Positions 1 through 9,561 of a stretch of 34,415 nt of DNA are shown here, piece by piece (position 1 is the stretch's first letter; every line of letters begins with the position of its first letter). The stretch is from Pseudomonas inefficax (GTDB taxonomy: Bacteria > Pseudomonadota > Gammaproteobacteria > Pseudomonadales > Pseudomonadaceae), in contig NZ_OPYN01000052.1 in assembly GCF_900277125.1 (NCBI RefSeq), positions 1 through 34,415 on the forward strand, in the 5' to 3' direction. Position numbers and translations under genes: made by a program. Below the pieces are notes generated by a model. It saw only the letters and a program-made list of their open reading frames with translations, was not told the DNA's origin and made no database searches.

Positions 1-41
1 CGTGAACTGATTTGTAACCCATGTGGGTGAGTCATACCGCC

Positions 42-371
42 AGCGTTTTTTGGTTACTTTTTGTCGCGTTTGGCAAAAAGTGACCCGCCGTAAGGGCGGA
101 AAGGTGACTAAGCGCCACCTTCGGAAATGAATGTTGACCTTGTTGTTGATGCCCACGCTTGAAAGCAAAGAGCAAAGAGCAAAGAGCAAAGAGCAAAGAG
201 CAAAGAGCAAAGAGCAAAGAGCAAAGAGCAAAGAGCAAAGAGCAAAGAGCGGAAAAGTACTGGTTTTGATATCGGGCATAGTCCATTTACGATGGCGATC
301 CATACTCACCTTTTCGCCCTTACGGCGAGTCACTTTTTGTCAAACGCGACAAAAAGTAACCAAAAAACGCT
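42..371. repeat. Composite intergenic element with 66-bp inverted arms
   Basis: The left arm (42-108) and right arm (306-371) are near-perfect inverted copies of about 66 bp with roughly three mismatches. They share the core TTTTTTGGTTACTTTTTGTC and a CCGTAAGGGCG segment. The arms enclose about 200 bp that includes a 7-bp tandem array. I recognise the arm as a family scattered between genes in Pseudomonas and often mis-annotated as short proteins. No transposase is present, so if it moves it must be mobilised in trans. That it is a mobile element is inference. Confidence 0.75.
164..250. repeat. Tandem array of 7-bp unit AGCAAAG
   Basis: Twelve perfect copies of AGCAAAG (164-247) are followed by a partial copy. 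Since seven is not a multiple of three, three units make a 21-bp period, so the array translates as a perfect 7-residue repeat (KEQRAKS on plus, FALCSLL on minus) without stops. This explains the apparent open frames here. The copy number is likely to vary between strains by slippage. Confidence 0.95.
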
Positions 372-600
372 GCGCTCCCATCATCCGGCCCCTACGCTGC
401 GCTCCGGGGTTCCCTCGCGCCGGTCTTGCTCCCGGGAGTACGCGCTGCAGGCCCCATCCATGGGGCCTCAGCGCTTGACGGGCATCCATGCCCGTCACCT
501 CCCTCCGCAAGACCTCTGCTCGGCCTCCTGAAGTCGCGAAGATCAAGATCAAGATCAAGATCAAGATCAAGAGCCAGAACAAGAGCGGGGGGGGTGAGCT
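372..600. repeat. Palindrome-rich repeat tail with (GATCAA)5 array
   Basis: This stretch carries the palindromes GCCCCATCCATGGGGC and GACGGGCATCCATGCCCGTC, then five perfect copies of GATCAA at 541-570. It continues from the right arm of the element at 42-371 and probably belongs to the same composite repeat. The minus-strand frame across it starts with a Leu-Ile run encoded by the 6-bp array and has no gene-like composition. I see no gene here. Confidence 0.6.
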
Positions 601-670
601 GAAATTGCCGCTGATGCTGGCCTGAATCCGGCGATAGCCGCAGCGCTATCAGCGCAATAGCGAACGGTGG

Positions 671-699
671 TTGTCCTGAAACCTGCGAAAGAGGACAAT
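671..699 (+). promoter_or_regulatory. Candidate hemA promoter with overlapping inverted repeat
   Basis: TTGTCC (671-676) and GACAAT (694-699) are 17 bp apart and each match four of six bases of the sigma-70 -35 and -10 consensus. The same bases form a 7-bp inverted repeat, TTGTCCT (671-677) with AGGACAA (692-698), which would suit a repressor site. The element ends 32 bp before the hemA ATG. This is inferred from sequence alone. Confidence 0.35.
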
Positions 700-731
700 T
701 ATCGGCTTCCCGTCACAACCAGCGACCTTGC

Positions 732-2005
732 ATGGCCTTTCTTGCACTTGGTATCAACCATAAGACTGCCTCGGTAGACGTACGCGAGCGCGTGGCGTTT
801 ACCCCAGAGCAGCTGGTAGACGCCCTGCAGCAGCTCTGCCGGCTGACATCCAGCCGCGAAGCGGCAATCCTGTCGACCTGCAACCGTAGCGAGCTCTATA
901 TCGAGCAGGACCACCTGTCCGCCGATGTCGTGCTGCAATGGCTCGCCGACTACCACCGCCTCAGCCTGGACGAGTTGCGCGCCAGCGCCTACGTGCACGA
1001 AGAGCACGAGGCGGTGAAGCACATGATGCGGGTGGCCTCCGGCCTGGACTCGCTGGTGCTCGGCGAGCCGCAGATCCTCGGCCAGATGAAGTCCGCCTAC
1101 GCGGTGGCGCGCGAGGCCGGCACCGTCGGCCCGTTGCTCGGGCGCCTGTTCCAGGCCACCTTCAGTGCCGCCAAGCAAGTGCGTACCGACACCGCCATCG
1201 GCGAAAACCCGGTGTCGGTGGCGTTTGCCGCGGTCAGCCTGGCCAAGCAGATCTTCAGCGACCTGGGTCGTAGCCAGGCCCTGCTGATCGGCGCCGGCGA
1301 AACCATCACCCTGGTCGCCCGCCACCTGCATGAGCAGGGCGTGCGCCGCATCGTCGTGGCCAACCGTACCCTGGAGCGGGCCAGCATCCTGGCCGAGCAG
1401 TTCGGTGCGCACGCCGTTCTGCTCGCCGATATCCCCCAGGAACTGGCCAACAGCGACATCGTTATCAGCTCCACCGCCAGCCAGCTGCCGATCCTCGGCA
1501 AGGGCGCGGTCGAAAGCGCGCTGAAGCAGCGCCGGCACAAGCCGATTTTCATGGTCGATATTGCCGTACCCCGCGATATCGAAACCGAAGTCGGCGAACT
1601 GGACGACGTCTACCTGTACACTGTCGATGACCTGCACGACGTGGTGGCGGAAAACCTCAAGAGTCGTCAGGGCGCGGCCCAGGCCGCCGAAGAGCTGGTG
1701 TCGGTAGGGGCTGAAGACTTCATGCTGCGCCTGCGCGAGCTGGCCGCGGTGGATGTGCTCAAGGCCTATCGCCAACAAAGCGAGCGCCTGCGCGACGAAG
1801 AACTGCAAAAGGCCCAGCGGCTGCTGGCCAACGGCGCCAACCCCGAAGATGTGCTTGCCCAACTGGCCCGGGGGCTGACCAACAAACTCCTGCACGCGCC
1901 CAGCGTGCAATTGAAAAGGCTCTCGGCCGAGGGCCGCCTCGATGCGCTGGCCATGGCCCAGGAACTCTTTGCCCTCAACGAGGGCTCGACGGACAAATCC
2001 CCGCA

Positions 2006-2009
<4 letters not shown>
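732..2009 (+). CDS. hemA: Glutamyl-tRNA reductase
   Basis: It reduces glutamyl-tRNA to glutamate-1-semialdehyde with NADPH, the first committed step of tetrapyrrole synthesis by the C5 route, in the cytosol. The 425-residue length is normal for the family. The N-terminal catalytic domain has GINHKTA near residue 7 and the catalytic cysteine at C50 in LSTCNRSE. A central NADPH Rossmann domain (LLIGAGET) and a helical C-terminal dimerisation domain follow. The ATG at 732 is the first start before the conserved [12 protein letters not shown]. Its stop overlaps the prfA start in an ATGA junction, so the two are probably translationally coupled. It is the first gene of a five-gene operon; a second haem gene, hemH, lies 11 kb downstream. 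Confidence 0.97.
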
Positions 2010-3087
<1,078 letters not shown>

Positions 3088-3088
<1 letters not shown>

Positions 3089-3918
3089 TGACCATCATCG
3101 CCAGCCTGCTGCGCAACGCGCAGCTGCCAGAATCGCCCACCGAGCGGCTGGATGCCGAGCTGCTGTTGGCCGCGGCCATCGGCAAGTCGCGCAGCTACCT
3201 GCACACCTGGCCCGAGCGAATCGTCAGCAGCGAAGATGCCGAGACCTATGCCGGCTACCTGCAGCGCCGCCGTGGCGGCGAGCCGGTGGCCTACATTCTC
3301 GGGCTGCAGGGCTTCTGGAAAATCGACCTGGAGGTGGCACCGCATACCCTGATCCCGCGGCCGGATACCGAGCTGCTGGTCGAAGCTGCGCTTGAGTTGC
3401 AACCCGCCACGCCGGCCAAGGTCCTTGACCTGGGCACCGGCACCGGCGCCATCGCCCTGGCCTTGGCCAGCGACCGCCCGGCCTGGCAGGTAACCGCAGT
3501 GGACCGGGTGGAGGAAGCCGCCGCCCTGGCCGAGCGCAATCGCCAGCGCCTGGGCCTGGCGAACGCACAGGTACGGCTCAGCCACTGGTTCGACAACCTG
3601 GCAGGCGAGCGTTTTGACCTGATTGTCAGCAACCCGCCCTACATCGCCGCCGCAGACCCGCACCTGGTCGCCGGTGATGTACGCTTCGAACCCAGCAGCG
3701 CGCTGGTGGCCGGCGCCGATGGCCTGGACGACCTGCGCGTAATCGCTGCCCAGGCGCCTGAGCACCTGGTGTCGGGTGGTTGGTTGCTGCTGGAACACGG
3801 CTACGATCAGGCAGCGGCGGTGCGCGCTTTGCTGGCTGAACAAGGCTTCATCGAGGTCGCCAGCCGCACGGACCTGGGCGGCCATGAACGCATTACCCTG
3901 GGGCGCCTGCCATGCTGA
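3088..3918 (+). CDS. prmC: Release factor glutamine methyltransferase
   Basis: It is a SAM-dependent N5-glutamine methyltransferase that modifies the GGQ glutamine of release factors 1 and 2, raising termination efficiency (formerly HemK). The ATG at 3088 overlaps the prfA TGA by one base and gives 276 residues, normal for the family. An N-terminal helical substrate-binding domain precedes the Rossmann-like domain with the SAM motif DLGTGTG (114-120) and the catalytic NPPY (182-185). A longer in-frame opening upstream lies inside prfA and is rejected. Direct adjacency to its substrate's gene is the usual arrangement. Confidence 0.97.
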
Positions 3919-4667
3919 GTGATCAGGAACTGCTGCGTTACAGCCGGCAGGTATTGCTGGCCCAGATAGACATCGACGGCCAGTTGCGGCTCAAGCAGAG
4001 CAAGGCGCTGATCGTCGGGCTCGGTGGCCTTGGCTCGCCAGTTGCCTTGTACCTGGCCGCTGCCGGGGTGGGTGAGCTGCACCTGGCCGACTTCGATACC
4101 GTCGACCTGACCAACCTGCAACGCCAGGTGATCCACGACAGTGCCAGCGTCGGCATGAGCAAGGTCGATTCGGCCTTGCAGCGCTTGCAGGCGATCAACC
4201 CGGAGATCAGCCTGGTTGCCCATCGCCAGGCTCTGGACGAGGACTCGCTGGCAGCCGCTGTGGCAGCGGTCGACCTGGTGCTGGACTGCTCCGACAATTT
4301 CGGTACTCGCGAGGCGGTCAACGCCGCCTGTGTCGCGGCTGGCAAGCCGCTGGTCAGCGGTGCGGCGATCCGCCTGGAAGGGCAGTTGTCGGTATTCGAC
4401 CCACGGCGTGACTACAGTCCTTGCTACCACTGCCTGTACGGTCATGGCAGCGAAGCCGAACTGACCTGCAGCGAAGCCGGCGTGATCGGCCCGCTGGTGG
4501 GCCTGGTGGGCAGCCTGCAGGCGCTGGAGGCGATGAAGCTGCTGGCCGGGTTCGGCGAGCCGCTGGTCGGCCGCCTGCTGTTGATCGATGCTCTTGGTAC
4601 TCGTATCCGCGAATTGCGGGTCAAGCGCGACCCGGCCTGTGCGGTTTGCGGCCAGCGCGATGGCTGA
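3912..4667 (+). CDS. moeB: MoeB/ThiF/HesA-family sulfur-carrier adenylyltransferase
   Basis: It is an E1-like enzyme that adenylates the C-terminal glycine of a sulfur-carrier protein, typically MoaD in molybdopterin synthesis. The 251 residues contain the nucleotide-binding GLGGLGSP (36-43), the conserved LQRQVIH segment (69-75), and two CxxC pairs (C171/C174 and C243/C246) expected to bind one structural zinc. No C-terminal rhodanese domain is present. Members of this family are hard to separate by sequence, so a ThiF-like role is possible. It overlaps prmC by seven bases and murI by eight. Confidence 0.9.
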   Translation: MLSDQELLRYSRQVLLAQIDIDGQLRLKQSKALIVGLGGLGSPVALYLAAAGVGELHLADFDTVDLTNLQRQVIHDSASVGMSKVDSALQRLQAINPEISLVAHRQALDEDSLAAAVAAVDLVLDCSDNFGTREAVNAACVAAGKPLVSGAAIRLEGQLSVFDPRRDYSPCYHCLYGHGSEAELTCSEAGVIGPLVGLVGSLQALEAMKLLAGFGEPLVGRLLLIDALGTRIRELRVKRDPACAVCGQRDG

Positions 4668-5457
4668 GCGCTCGGCGCCGGTCGGCGTGATGGATTCCGG
4701 GGTCGGCGGCTTGTCGGTGCTCGCCGAGATCCAGCGCCTGCTGCCGAACGAGACGCTGCTGTACGTGGCCGATTGTGGCCACGTGCCCTATGGCGAGAAA
4801 TCCCCCGATTACATCCGCGAGCGTCTGCGGCGCATTGCCGGGTTCTTCCATGAGCAAGGCGCCAAGGCCATGGTGCTTGCGTGTAACACCGCCACGGTGG
4901 CGGCAGTCGCCGACCTGCGCGAGTTGTATCCGCTCTGGCCGCTGGTGGGCATGGAGCCAGCGGTGAAGCCCGCTGCCGCGGCCACGCGCTCGGGCGTGGT
5001 CGGGGTGCTGGCCACCACTGGTACCCTGCAAAGCGCCAAGTTCGCCGCCTTGCTCGACCGCTTCGCCAACGATGTACAGGTCATCACCCAGCCTTGCCCG
5101 GGCCTGGTCGAGCGGATCGAGACAGGCGACCTGTTCAGCCCGGCGCTGCGTCAGTTGCTGTCGAGCTACGTGCAGCCGCTGCTGGCGGCGGGTTGCGACA
5201 CGCTGATCCTCGGCTGCACTCATTACCCCTTCCTGCGCCCGTTGCTGGCCGAGATGGTGCCAGCCGATGTGGCCATCATCGACACCGGCGCCGCAGTGGC
5301 GCGTCAACTGCAGCGACTGCTGGGGGCGCATGGCCTGTTGGCCGATGGGCCGGCAGGCGATACCCGATTCTGGACCAGCGCTGACCCGCAGTCGCTAAGA
5401 AAAATCCTACCTTTGCTGTGGCATAAGTCCGACAGTGTGCAAAGCTTTCCGCTGTGA
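4660..5457 (+). CDS. murI: Glutamate racemase
   Basis: It interconverts L- and D-glutamate and supplies D-Glu for peptidoglycan stem peptides; it is cofactor-independent and cytosolic. The two catalytic cysteines are C75 in LACNTAT and C186 in LGCTHYP, and the N-terminal DSGVGG carries the catalytic aspartate D12. The ATG at 4660 gives 265 residues. An in-frame start further upstream lies inside moeB and is rejected. It is the last gene of the hemA operon. No convincing intrinsic terminator follows; 101 bases separate it from the next gene. Confidence 0.96.
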   Translation: MAERSAPVGVMDSGVGGLSVLAEIQRLLPNETLLYVADCGHVPYGEKSPDYIRERLRRIAGFFHEQGAKAMVLACNTATVAAVADLRELYPLWPLVGMEPAVKPAAAATRSGVVGVLATTGTLQSAKFAALLDRFANDVQVITQPCPGLVERIETGDLFSPALRQLLSSYVQPLLAAGCDTLILGCTHYPFLRPLLAEMVPADVAIIDTGAAVARQLQRLLGAHGLLADGPAGDTRFWTSADPQSLRKILPLLWHKSDSVQSFPL

Positions 5458-5558
5458 AAAAAATGTGAAAAGCACCTGAACTATCGTACCAGTGCCGCTT
5501 TCTACCGCTTTGCCTGACCTAAGGCGGACACCAATAACAGCAAAGAAGGATGTTGCTC

Positions 5559-6077
5559 ATGAAGAAGCTGCTCGGCTTGGCGGCGGTTGCTGCCTTTACC
5601 TTGGGGCAAGCGCTGTCGGCGCAAGCTGCTGACGTTTCGTTTTCGGTGGGGCAGACCGGCGACTCGACCATGGTCTACCGGCTGGGGCTGCAATCGAACT
5701 GGGACGCGAGCTGGTGGCAGACCAGCGTGGGTCGCCTGACCGGTTATTGGGATGGGGCTTATAGCTACTGGGATGGTGACGAGACGGCCAGCAACCACAG
5801 CCTGTCGTTTGCGCCAGTGTTTGTTTATGAGTTTGCCGGGGAGTCGGTGAAGCCTTACATCGAGGCGGGGATCGGCGTTGCGGCGTTCTCCAGTACCGAG
5901 CTGGAAGACAACGAGCTGGGCTCGTCATTCCAGTTCGAAGACCGTATCGGCTTTGGATTGCGCTTTGCTGGTGGGCATGAGATTGGCGTGCGGGCGATTC
6001 ACTATTCCAACGCGGGCATCAAGCAGCCCAACGATGGGGTGGAGAGCTACAGCCTGCATTACCGCATGGCGCTCTGA
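5559..6077 (+). CDS. pagL: Lipid A 3-O-deacylase (PagL family)
   Basis: It is an outer-membrane beta-barrel hydrolase that removes the 3-O-linked acyl chain of lipid A, tuning endotoxin structure and envelope properties. A signal peptide ends near residue 23 (AQA-AD). The C-terminal segment HYSNAGIKQPNDGVE holds the catalytic triad H148, S150 and E162 with the spacing known for P. aeruginosa PagL. The 172-residue length fits the family. The ATG at 5559 was chosen over one at 5550 because AAGAAGGA sits at a proper distance only from the former. It stands alone, followed by REP sequences. Confidence 0.88.
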   Translation: MKKLLGLAAVAAFTLGQALSAQAADVSFSVGQTGDSTMVYRLGLQSNWDASWWQTSVGRLTGYWDGAYSYWDGDETASNHSLSFAPVFVYEFAGESVKPYIEAGIGVAAFSSTELEDNELGSSFQFEDRIGFGLRFAGGHEIGVRAIHYSNAGIKQPNDGVESYSLHYRMAL

Positions 6078-6542
6078 GCTCTCCTGGGCCGGCCTCTTCG
6101 CGGGTGAACCCGCTCCCACAAGGGGGGGCTCACATAGCTTGAGATTTATGAGGTACCTGGGGGAGCAACTGTCTTGCTCCATTACTCAGGCTACCTCATC
6201 ACCTTGTAGGAGCAGCCTTGTGCTGCGAAGAAGCCATTGCTGCAGAAGAACATCTGCTGCCCTAATGCCCTCTTCGCAGCACAAGGCTGCTCCTACAGAT
6301 CATGCGCATGACTTCAAGCCGATACGGTCGAGGTGGGAGCAACTGTCTTGCTCAATTTCTAAAAGCTGGCGCGATCCCTGTGGGAGCGGGCTTGCCCGCG
6401 AACACGGGCGAAGCCCGTGCCATCCATCGCGTCGTCTGTTTCGCGGGCTTGCCCGCTCCCACAGGTACTGCGCAAGTCTTGAGGGCCGCCCGGTCGGGGT
6501 GGTGGCTTGCCGGCGATATGGCCAGTACAGGCACCGAATCAC
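6078..6542. repeat. Cluster of REP/REPIN palindromes between pagL and the SDR gene
   Basis: No gene is seen. A single P. putida-type REP lies at about 6087-6121. A REPIN at 6205-6298 has arms reading TGTAGGAGCAGCCTTGTGCT and its complement. A second pair spans 6379-6465 around a short GC palindrome. The segment GAGCAACTGTCTTGCTC occurs at 6163-6179 and again at 6338-6354 and forms a small hairpin. The converging genes on both sides make a transcription-stopping role plausible. Confidence 0.85.
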
Positions 6543-7244
6543 TTACCTGTGTGGCAACGGCCACAAGCTACTGAGCTCCAAAGCCTCCAGCACCAGCTCA
6601 GGTTCCCTCTGTGGCCACCGCCGCAGCAGCTCTTCTGCCGCTTGCTGCGGCGTCCACGCCTCCGGTATCGCCTGCGCCGATGTCACAGGCGTCTTCAACG
6701 ACTGCGGCCCCACCACGGTCAGCTCAACCCCCTGCGCCTTCAGCGCCTGACGCTGCTCGCGCATCCATTGCGGCATGTTGTTCCAGCCTGCAGTTACCTG
6801 CGTCGGTGCATGCAACTGCAACGCCGAATAACGGTTGAACACCGCCATCACCTGCGGTGAGTCACCTTTCGCCAGCAACGGCAGCGCTTTGGCCAGGCAA
6901 TGCTCGCCGGCCAACTGGTTGTCAGTGACGATCGCCTCGAACAACTCGCTGTCCGCCACATCGTTCGCCAGGTAATCGCTGGTACCGGCATTGATGATCA
7001 AGCCGTCCAGCGCGCACCAGGCATGGCAAATCTGCTGGCAGGCCTGGGCCGCCTGATGTTCTTCGTGCAACTGCCAGGGCAAGCGCAACAGGTGGCTGCC
7101 ATAGCGTGCAGCCAAGGCATCCAGTGCCTCGCCATGCTTGCCGCTTGCAGCTACCCGGTGTCCTTGCCGGAGCAGCCCCTCCACTAACGCCAGGCCTAGT
7201 CCATTGCCTGCTCCCGTCACCCAGATACTGCGTGCGTTGTTCAA
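6543..7244 (-). CDS. SDR-family protein lacking the usual catalytic motif
   Basis: This 233-residue protein has the short-chain dehydrogenase Rossmann fold: TGAGNGLG at residues 10-17 for the dinucleotide and NAG in LIINAGTSD. The catalytic YxxxK expected after the NRYSALQL strand is not visible (the region reads HAPTQVTAGW), so normal oxidoreductase chemistry is doubtful. It may bind NAD(P) for another purpose. The start overlaps the phrB stop by four bases, making it the last gene of the photolyase operon. Substrate unknown. Confidence 0.8.
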   Translation of the reverse strand: MNNARSIWVTGAGNGLGLALVEGLLRQGHRVAASGKHGEALDALAARYGSHLLRLPWQLHEEHQAAQACQQICHAWCALDGLIINAGTSDYLANDVADSELFEAIVTDNQLAGEHCLAKALPLLAKGDSPQVMAVFNRYSALQLHAPTQVTAGWNNMPQWMREQRQALKAQGVELTVVGPQSLKTPVTSAQAIPEAWTPQQAAEELLRRWPQREPELVLEALELSSLWPLPHR

Positions 7245-8683
7245 GATGCTGCCCTCTGATCCTGCCGGCGCGGGAGGTTCTTGAATGCCTCCAGTGCGCG
7301 CTGGCGACTGCTGTCGAGATCGACGATTGGACGGTAGTAGGATTGTCTGGCAAAAAGATCGGCTGATCTTAAGGGAAGATGAATAGCTTTTTCATCCAGC
7401 CTTTGCAATTCCGGCAGCCAGTGCCGAATGAAACGCCCCTGCGGGTCAAAACGCTGCGACTGCGTAACCGGGTTGAAGATCCGGAAATAGGGCACTGCGT
7501 CGGTGCCAGTGGATGCGCTCCACTGCCAGCCGCCGTTGTTGGCGGCCAGGTCGCCGTCTATCAGGTGGCGCATGAAATGTCGCTCGCCCTTGCGCCAGTC
7601 GATCAGCAGGTTCTTGCTGAGGAACATGGCCACGATCATGCGCAGGCGGTTGTGCATCCACCCGGTATCCAGCAGTTGGCGCATGGCGGCGTCGATGATC
7701 GGGAAACCGGTCCGGCCCTGTTCCCAGGCTTCGAGGTCGGCCGGTGCGTCGCGCCAGGGCAGGGCTTCGGTCTGGGCGCGGAAGGCGCGGTGACGCGAGA
7801 CCTGTGGATAACCGGCCAGGATGTGTTTGTAGAATTCGCGCCAGAGCAGCTCGTTGATCCAGGTTTGCACGCCGCTGCTGCCGCTGTCGAACTCACCTCG
7901 GTTGCTGGCCAGGGCGCCGTGCAGGCACTGGCGCGGCGAGATCACGCCTGCGGCCAGGTAGGTGGAGAGCTGGCTGGTGCCGGGCTTGGCAGGCAAGTCA
8001 CGCAGCTGGTGGTAGTCGTCGATGGTTTCGTCGAGAAAACGGGCCAGCCGCGCCTGCGCTTCGGCTTCGCCGGCCGGCCAGTGGTCGCGCAGGGCTTGCT
8101 CAGGTTTTTCAAAGCCGTCCACATGCAGGGGGATCGGGTCGCTGCTGACTTGCAGCGGTGCCTGGCGTTTTACCCGGTGGGCCAGGGCGGGGAGGCCTCT
8201 GTGCAGGTGCTCCAGGCAGTTCTTCTTGAACTGGCTGAACACCTGGAAGTAGTCGCCGCTGCGGGTAAGGATGGTGCCCGGGCGGAACAACAGCTGGTCG
8301 AGATGGCTGTGGGCCTGGATGGACGACTTTTCCAGCAGCGCGCGGGTAGCGTCGTCGCGGCGTTGCTCGTTGATTCCGTACTCCTCGTTCCAGTGCACGC
8401 TTTGCACCTGATGCTGGCGGCAGACGTCGAGCACGGCCTGTGGGGCCTGGTCCCAGGTGTCGATCCTGCGGATCAGCAGGGGGATGTTCAGGCGCTCCAG
8501 CGACTGGCGCAGGTCACGCAGGTTGCGTAGCCAGAAGTCGACTTTGCAGGCGGCGTCGTCATGAGCCTGCCATTGCCCGGGGCTGACCAGCCACAGGGCG
8601 AGGGTCGGGCCGCGCTCGCTGGCGGCTGCGAGCGCGGTGTTGTCATCGATGCGCAGGTCGCTGCGCAGCCAGGTCAGGTGCAT
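7241..8683 (-). CDS. phrB: Deoxyribodipyrimidine photolyase
   Basis: It repairs UV-induced cyclobutane pyrimidine dimers by light-driven electron transfer from FADH-. The 480 residues show an N-terminal antenna-binding alpha/beta domain (LRSDLRIDDN near residue 6, the dropped-in WNEEYGINE near 98) and a helical FAD domain with STYLAAGVISP (240-250), WINELLWREFY (275-285), GRTGFPIIDAAMRQL (323-337), WMHNR (342-346) and WQW (386-388). These fit class I CPD photolyases. It overlaps the regulator upstream by ten bases and the SDR gene downstream by four, so expression should follow that regulator. Confidence 0.97.
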   Translation of the reverse strand: MHLTWLRSDLRIDDNTALAAASERGPTLALWLVSPGQWQAHDDAACKVDFWLRNLRDLRQSLERLNIPLLIRRIDTWDQAPQAVLDVCRQHQVQSVHWNEEYGINEQRRDDATRALLEKSSIQAHSHLDQLLFRPGTILTRSGDYFQVFSQFKKNCLEHLHRGLPALAHRVKRQAPLQVSSDPIPLHVDGFEKPEQALRDHWPAGEAEAQARLARFLDETIDDYHQLRDLPAKPGTSQLSTYLAAGVISPRQCLHGALASNRGEFDSGSSGVQTWINELLWREFYKHILAGYPQVSRHRAFRAQTEALPWRDAPADLEAWEQGRTGFPIIDAAMRQLLDTGWMHNRLRMIVAMFLSKNLLIDWRKGERHFMRHLIDGDLAANNGGWQWSASTGTDAVPYFRIFNPVTQSQRFDPQGRFIRHWLPELQRLDEKAIHLPLRSADLFARQSYYRPIVDLDSSRQRALEAFKNLPRRQDQRAAS

Positions 8684-9561
8684 GGTGCGGTCATCTCTCC
8701 AGGCTGGCGGCCATGGGCTTGCAGCAAACGCAATGCCGCCTGTGGGGTATCGAACAGTTCGAGGTTGGGCAGGCAGAGGGCGCGCAGCCGGGCTTCGTGC
8801 AGCGCCAGCATCGGCCCGCCGGCCAGGGTCGGTACGGGCAGGCGTTGCAGCACCTTGTCATCGATTCGTGGCCCCAGGTGCAGGAGCACGGCGCGCGGCT
8901 TGAGCATGGTGACGGCGCGTTGCAGGTGCGCGCCGCCAATGGTGTGCTCCAGCACTTCGACCGGCACGCCGTTGCTGGTGAACAGCCAGGCGCACAACCA
9001 CAAACCGGGGCTGAAGGTGTGTTCGCTGTCTTCGGCCAGCAAGATGGCAGGGCCTTGCAGCAGCTGGTTGTCGTGGTAGACCCGGGCCCCCAGCTTGCTG
9101 CGCAGCCAGCTGTGGAAAAACACCTGCTCCAGCCGTGCATTGAAATAGTTGCGCCAGCGCAGGTCGAGTAGGTCGAGCAGCGGCAACAGCAATTGCTCGC
9201 ACAGGGTGACGGCCGGGTAAAGGGCCATGGCCTGGTTGAGCTGCTGGTCCAGGGCGCGCTGTGACAGCGTGGCGATGGCCTCGATCAGTTGGAACTGCCG
9301 GGCTTGCCAGTCGCCTTTGGGCGGTGTGCTGGCCGGTTTGTCGAGCAGCTCGCGTACCTGGCTGACGGAGGCACCGCGCTGCAGCCAGGCGAGGATCGCT
9401 TCGACGCGTTCGACTTGCTCCAGCGGATACAGGCGATGGCCCTTGGCGGTACGCTGGGGCTTGAGCAGGCCGTAGCGGCGCTCCCAAGCGCGCAGGGTGA
9501 CGGGATTGACGCCCGTGCGGCGAGCCAGCTCGCCGATGGGCAGCAGGATTTCAGACGGCAT
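8674..9561 (-). CDS. MerR-family regulator, CarH/LitR-like
   Basis: The 295 residues start with a MerR winged helix (IGELARRTGVNPVTLRAWERRYG, about residues 8-30), then a helical region and an alpha/beta domain resembling the cobalamin-binding half of CarH/LitR photoreceptors. The adenosylcobalamin signature ExHxxG is not intact: the corresponding stretch reads EDSEHTFSPG. This fits the class II LitR proteins described in P. putida, thought to act with a short LOV photosensor rather than bind B12 (recalled, not checked). It lies inside the photolyase operon and is the obvious candidate to bind the operators at 10539 and 11658. Confidence 0.88.
   Translation of the reverse strand: MPSEILLPIGELARRTGVNPVTLRAWERRYGLLKPQRTAKGHRLYPLEQVERVEAILAWLQRGASVSQVRELLDKPASTPPKGDWQARQFQLIEAIATLSQRALDQQLNQAMALYPAVTLCEQLLLPLLDLLDLRWRNYFNARLEQVFFHSWLRSKLGARVYHDNQLLQGPAILLAEDSEHTFSPGLWLCAWLFTSNGVPVEVLEHTIGGAHLQRAVTMLKPRAVLLHLGPRIDDKVLQRLPVPTLAGGPMLALHEARLRALCLPNLELFDTPQAALRLLQAHGRQPGEMTAPCT

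Noticed and set aside
32..582. Open frames on both strands in the repeat region (repeats KEQRAKS and FALCSLL; a Leu-Ile-rich start)
   Set aside because: They arise from the 7-bp and 6-bp arrays and the inverted arms, with no SD or family resemblance.
6078..6542. CRISPR array
   Set aside because: The repeats are inverted REP palindromes of unequal spacing, without regular direct repeats and unique spacers.
5878..6750. A 290-codon plus-strand frame across the REP cluster
   Set aside because: It overlaps pagL, several REPs and the SDR gene in other frames; the protein is low-complexity.
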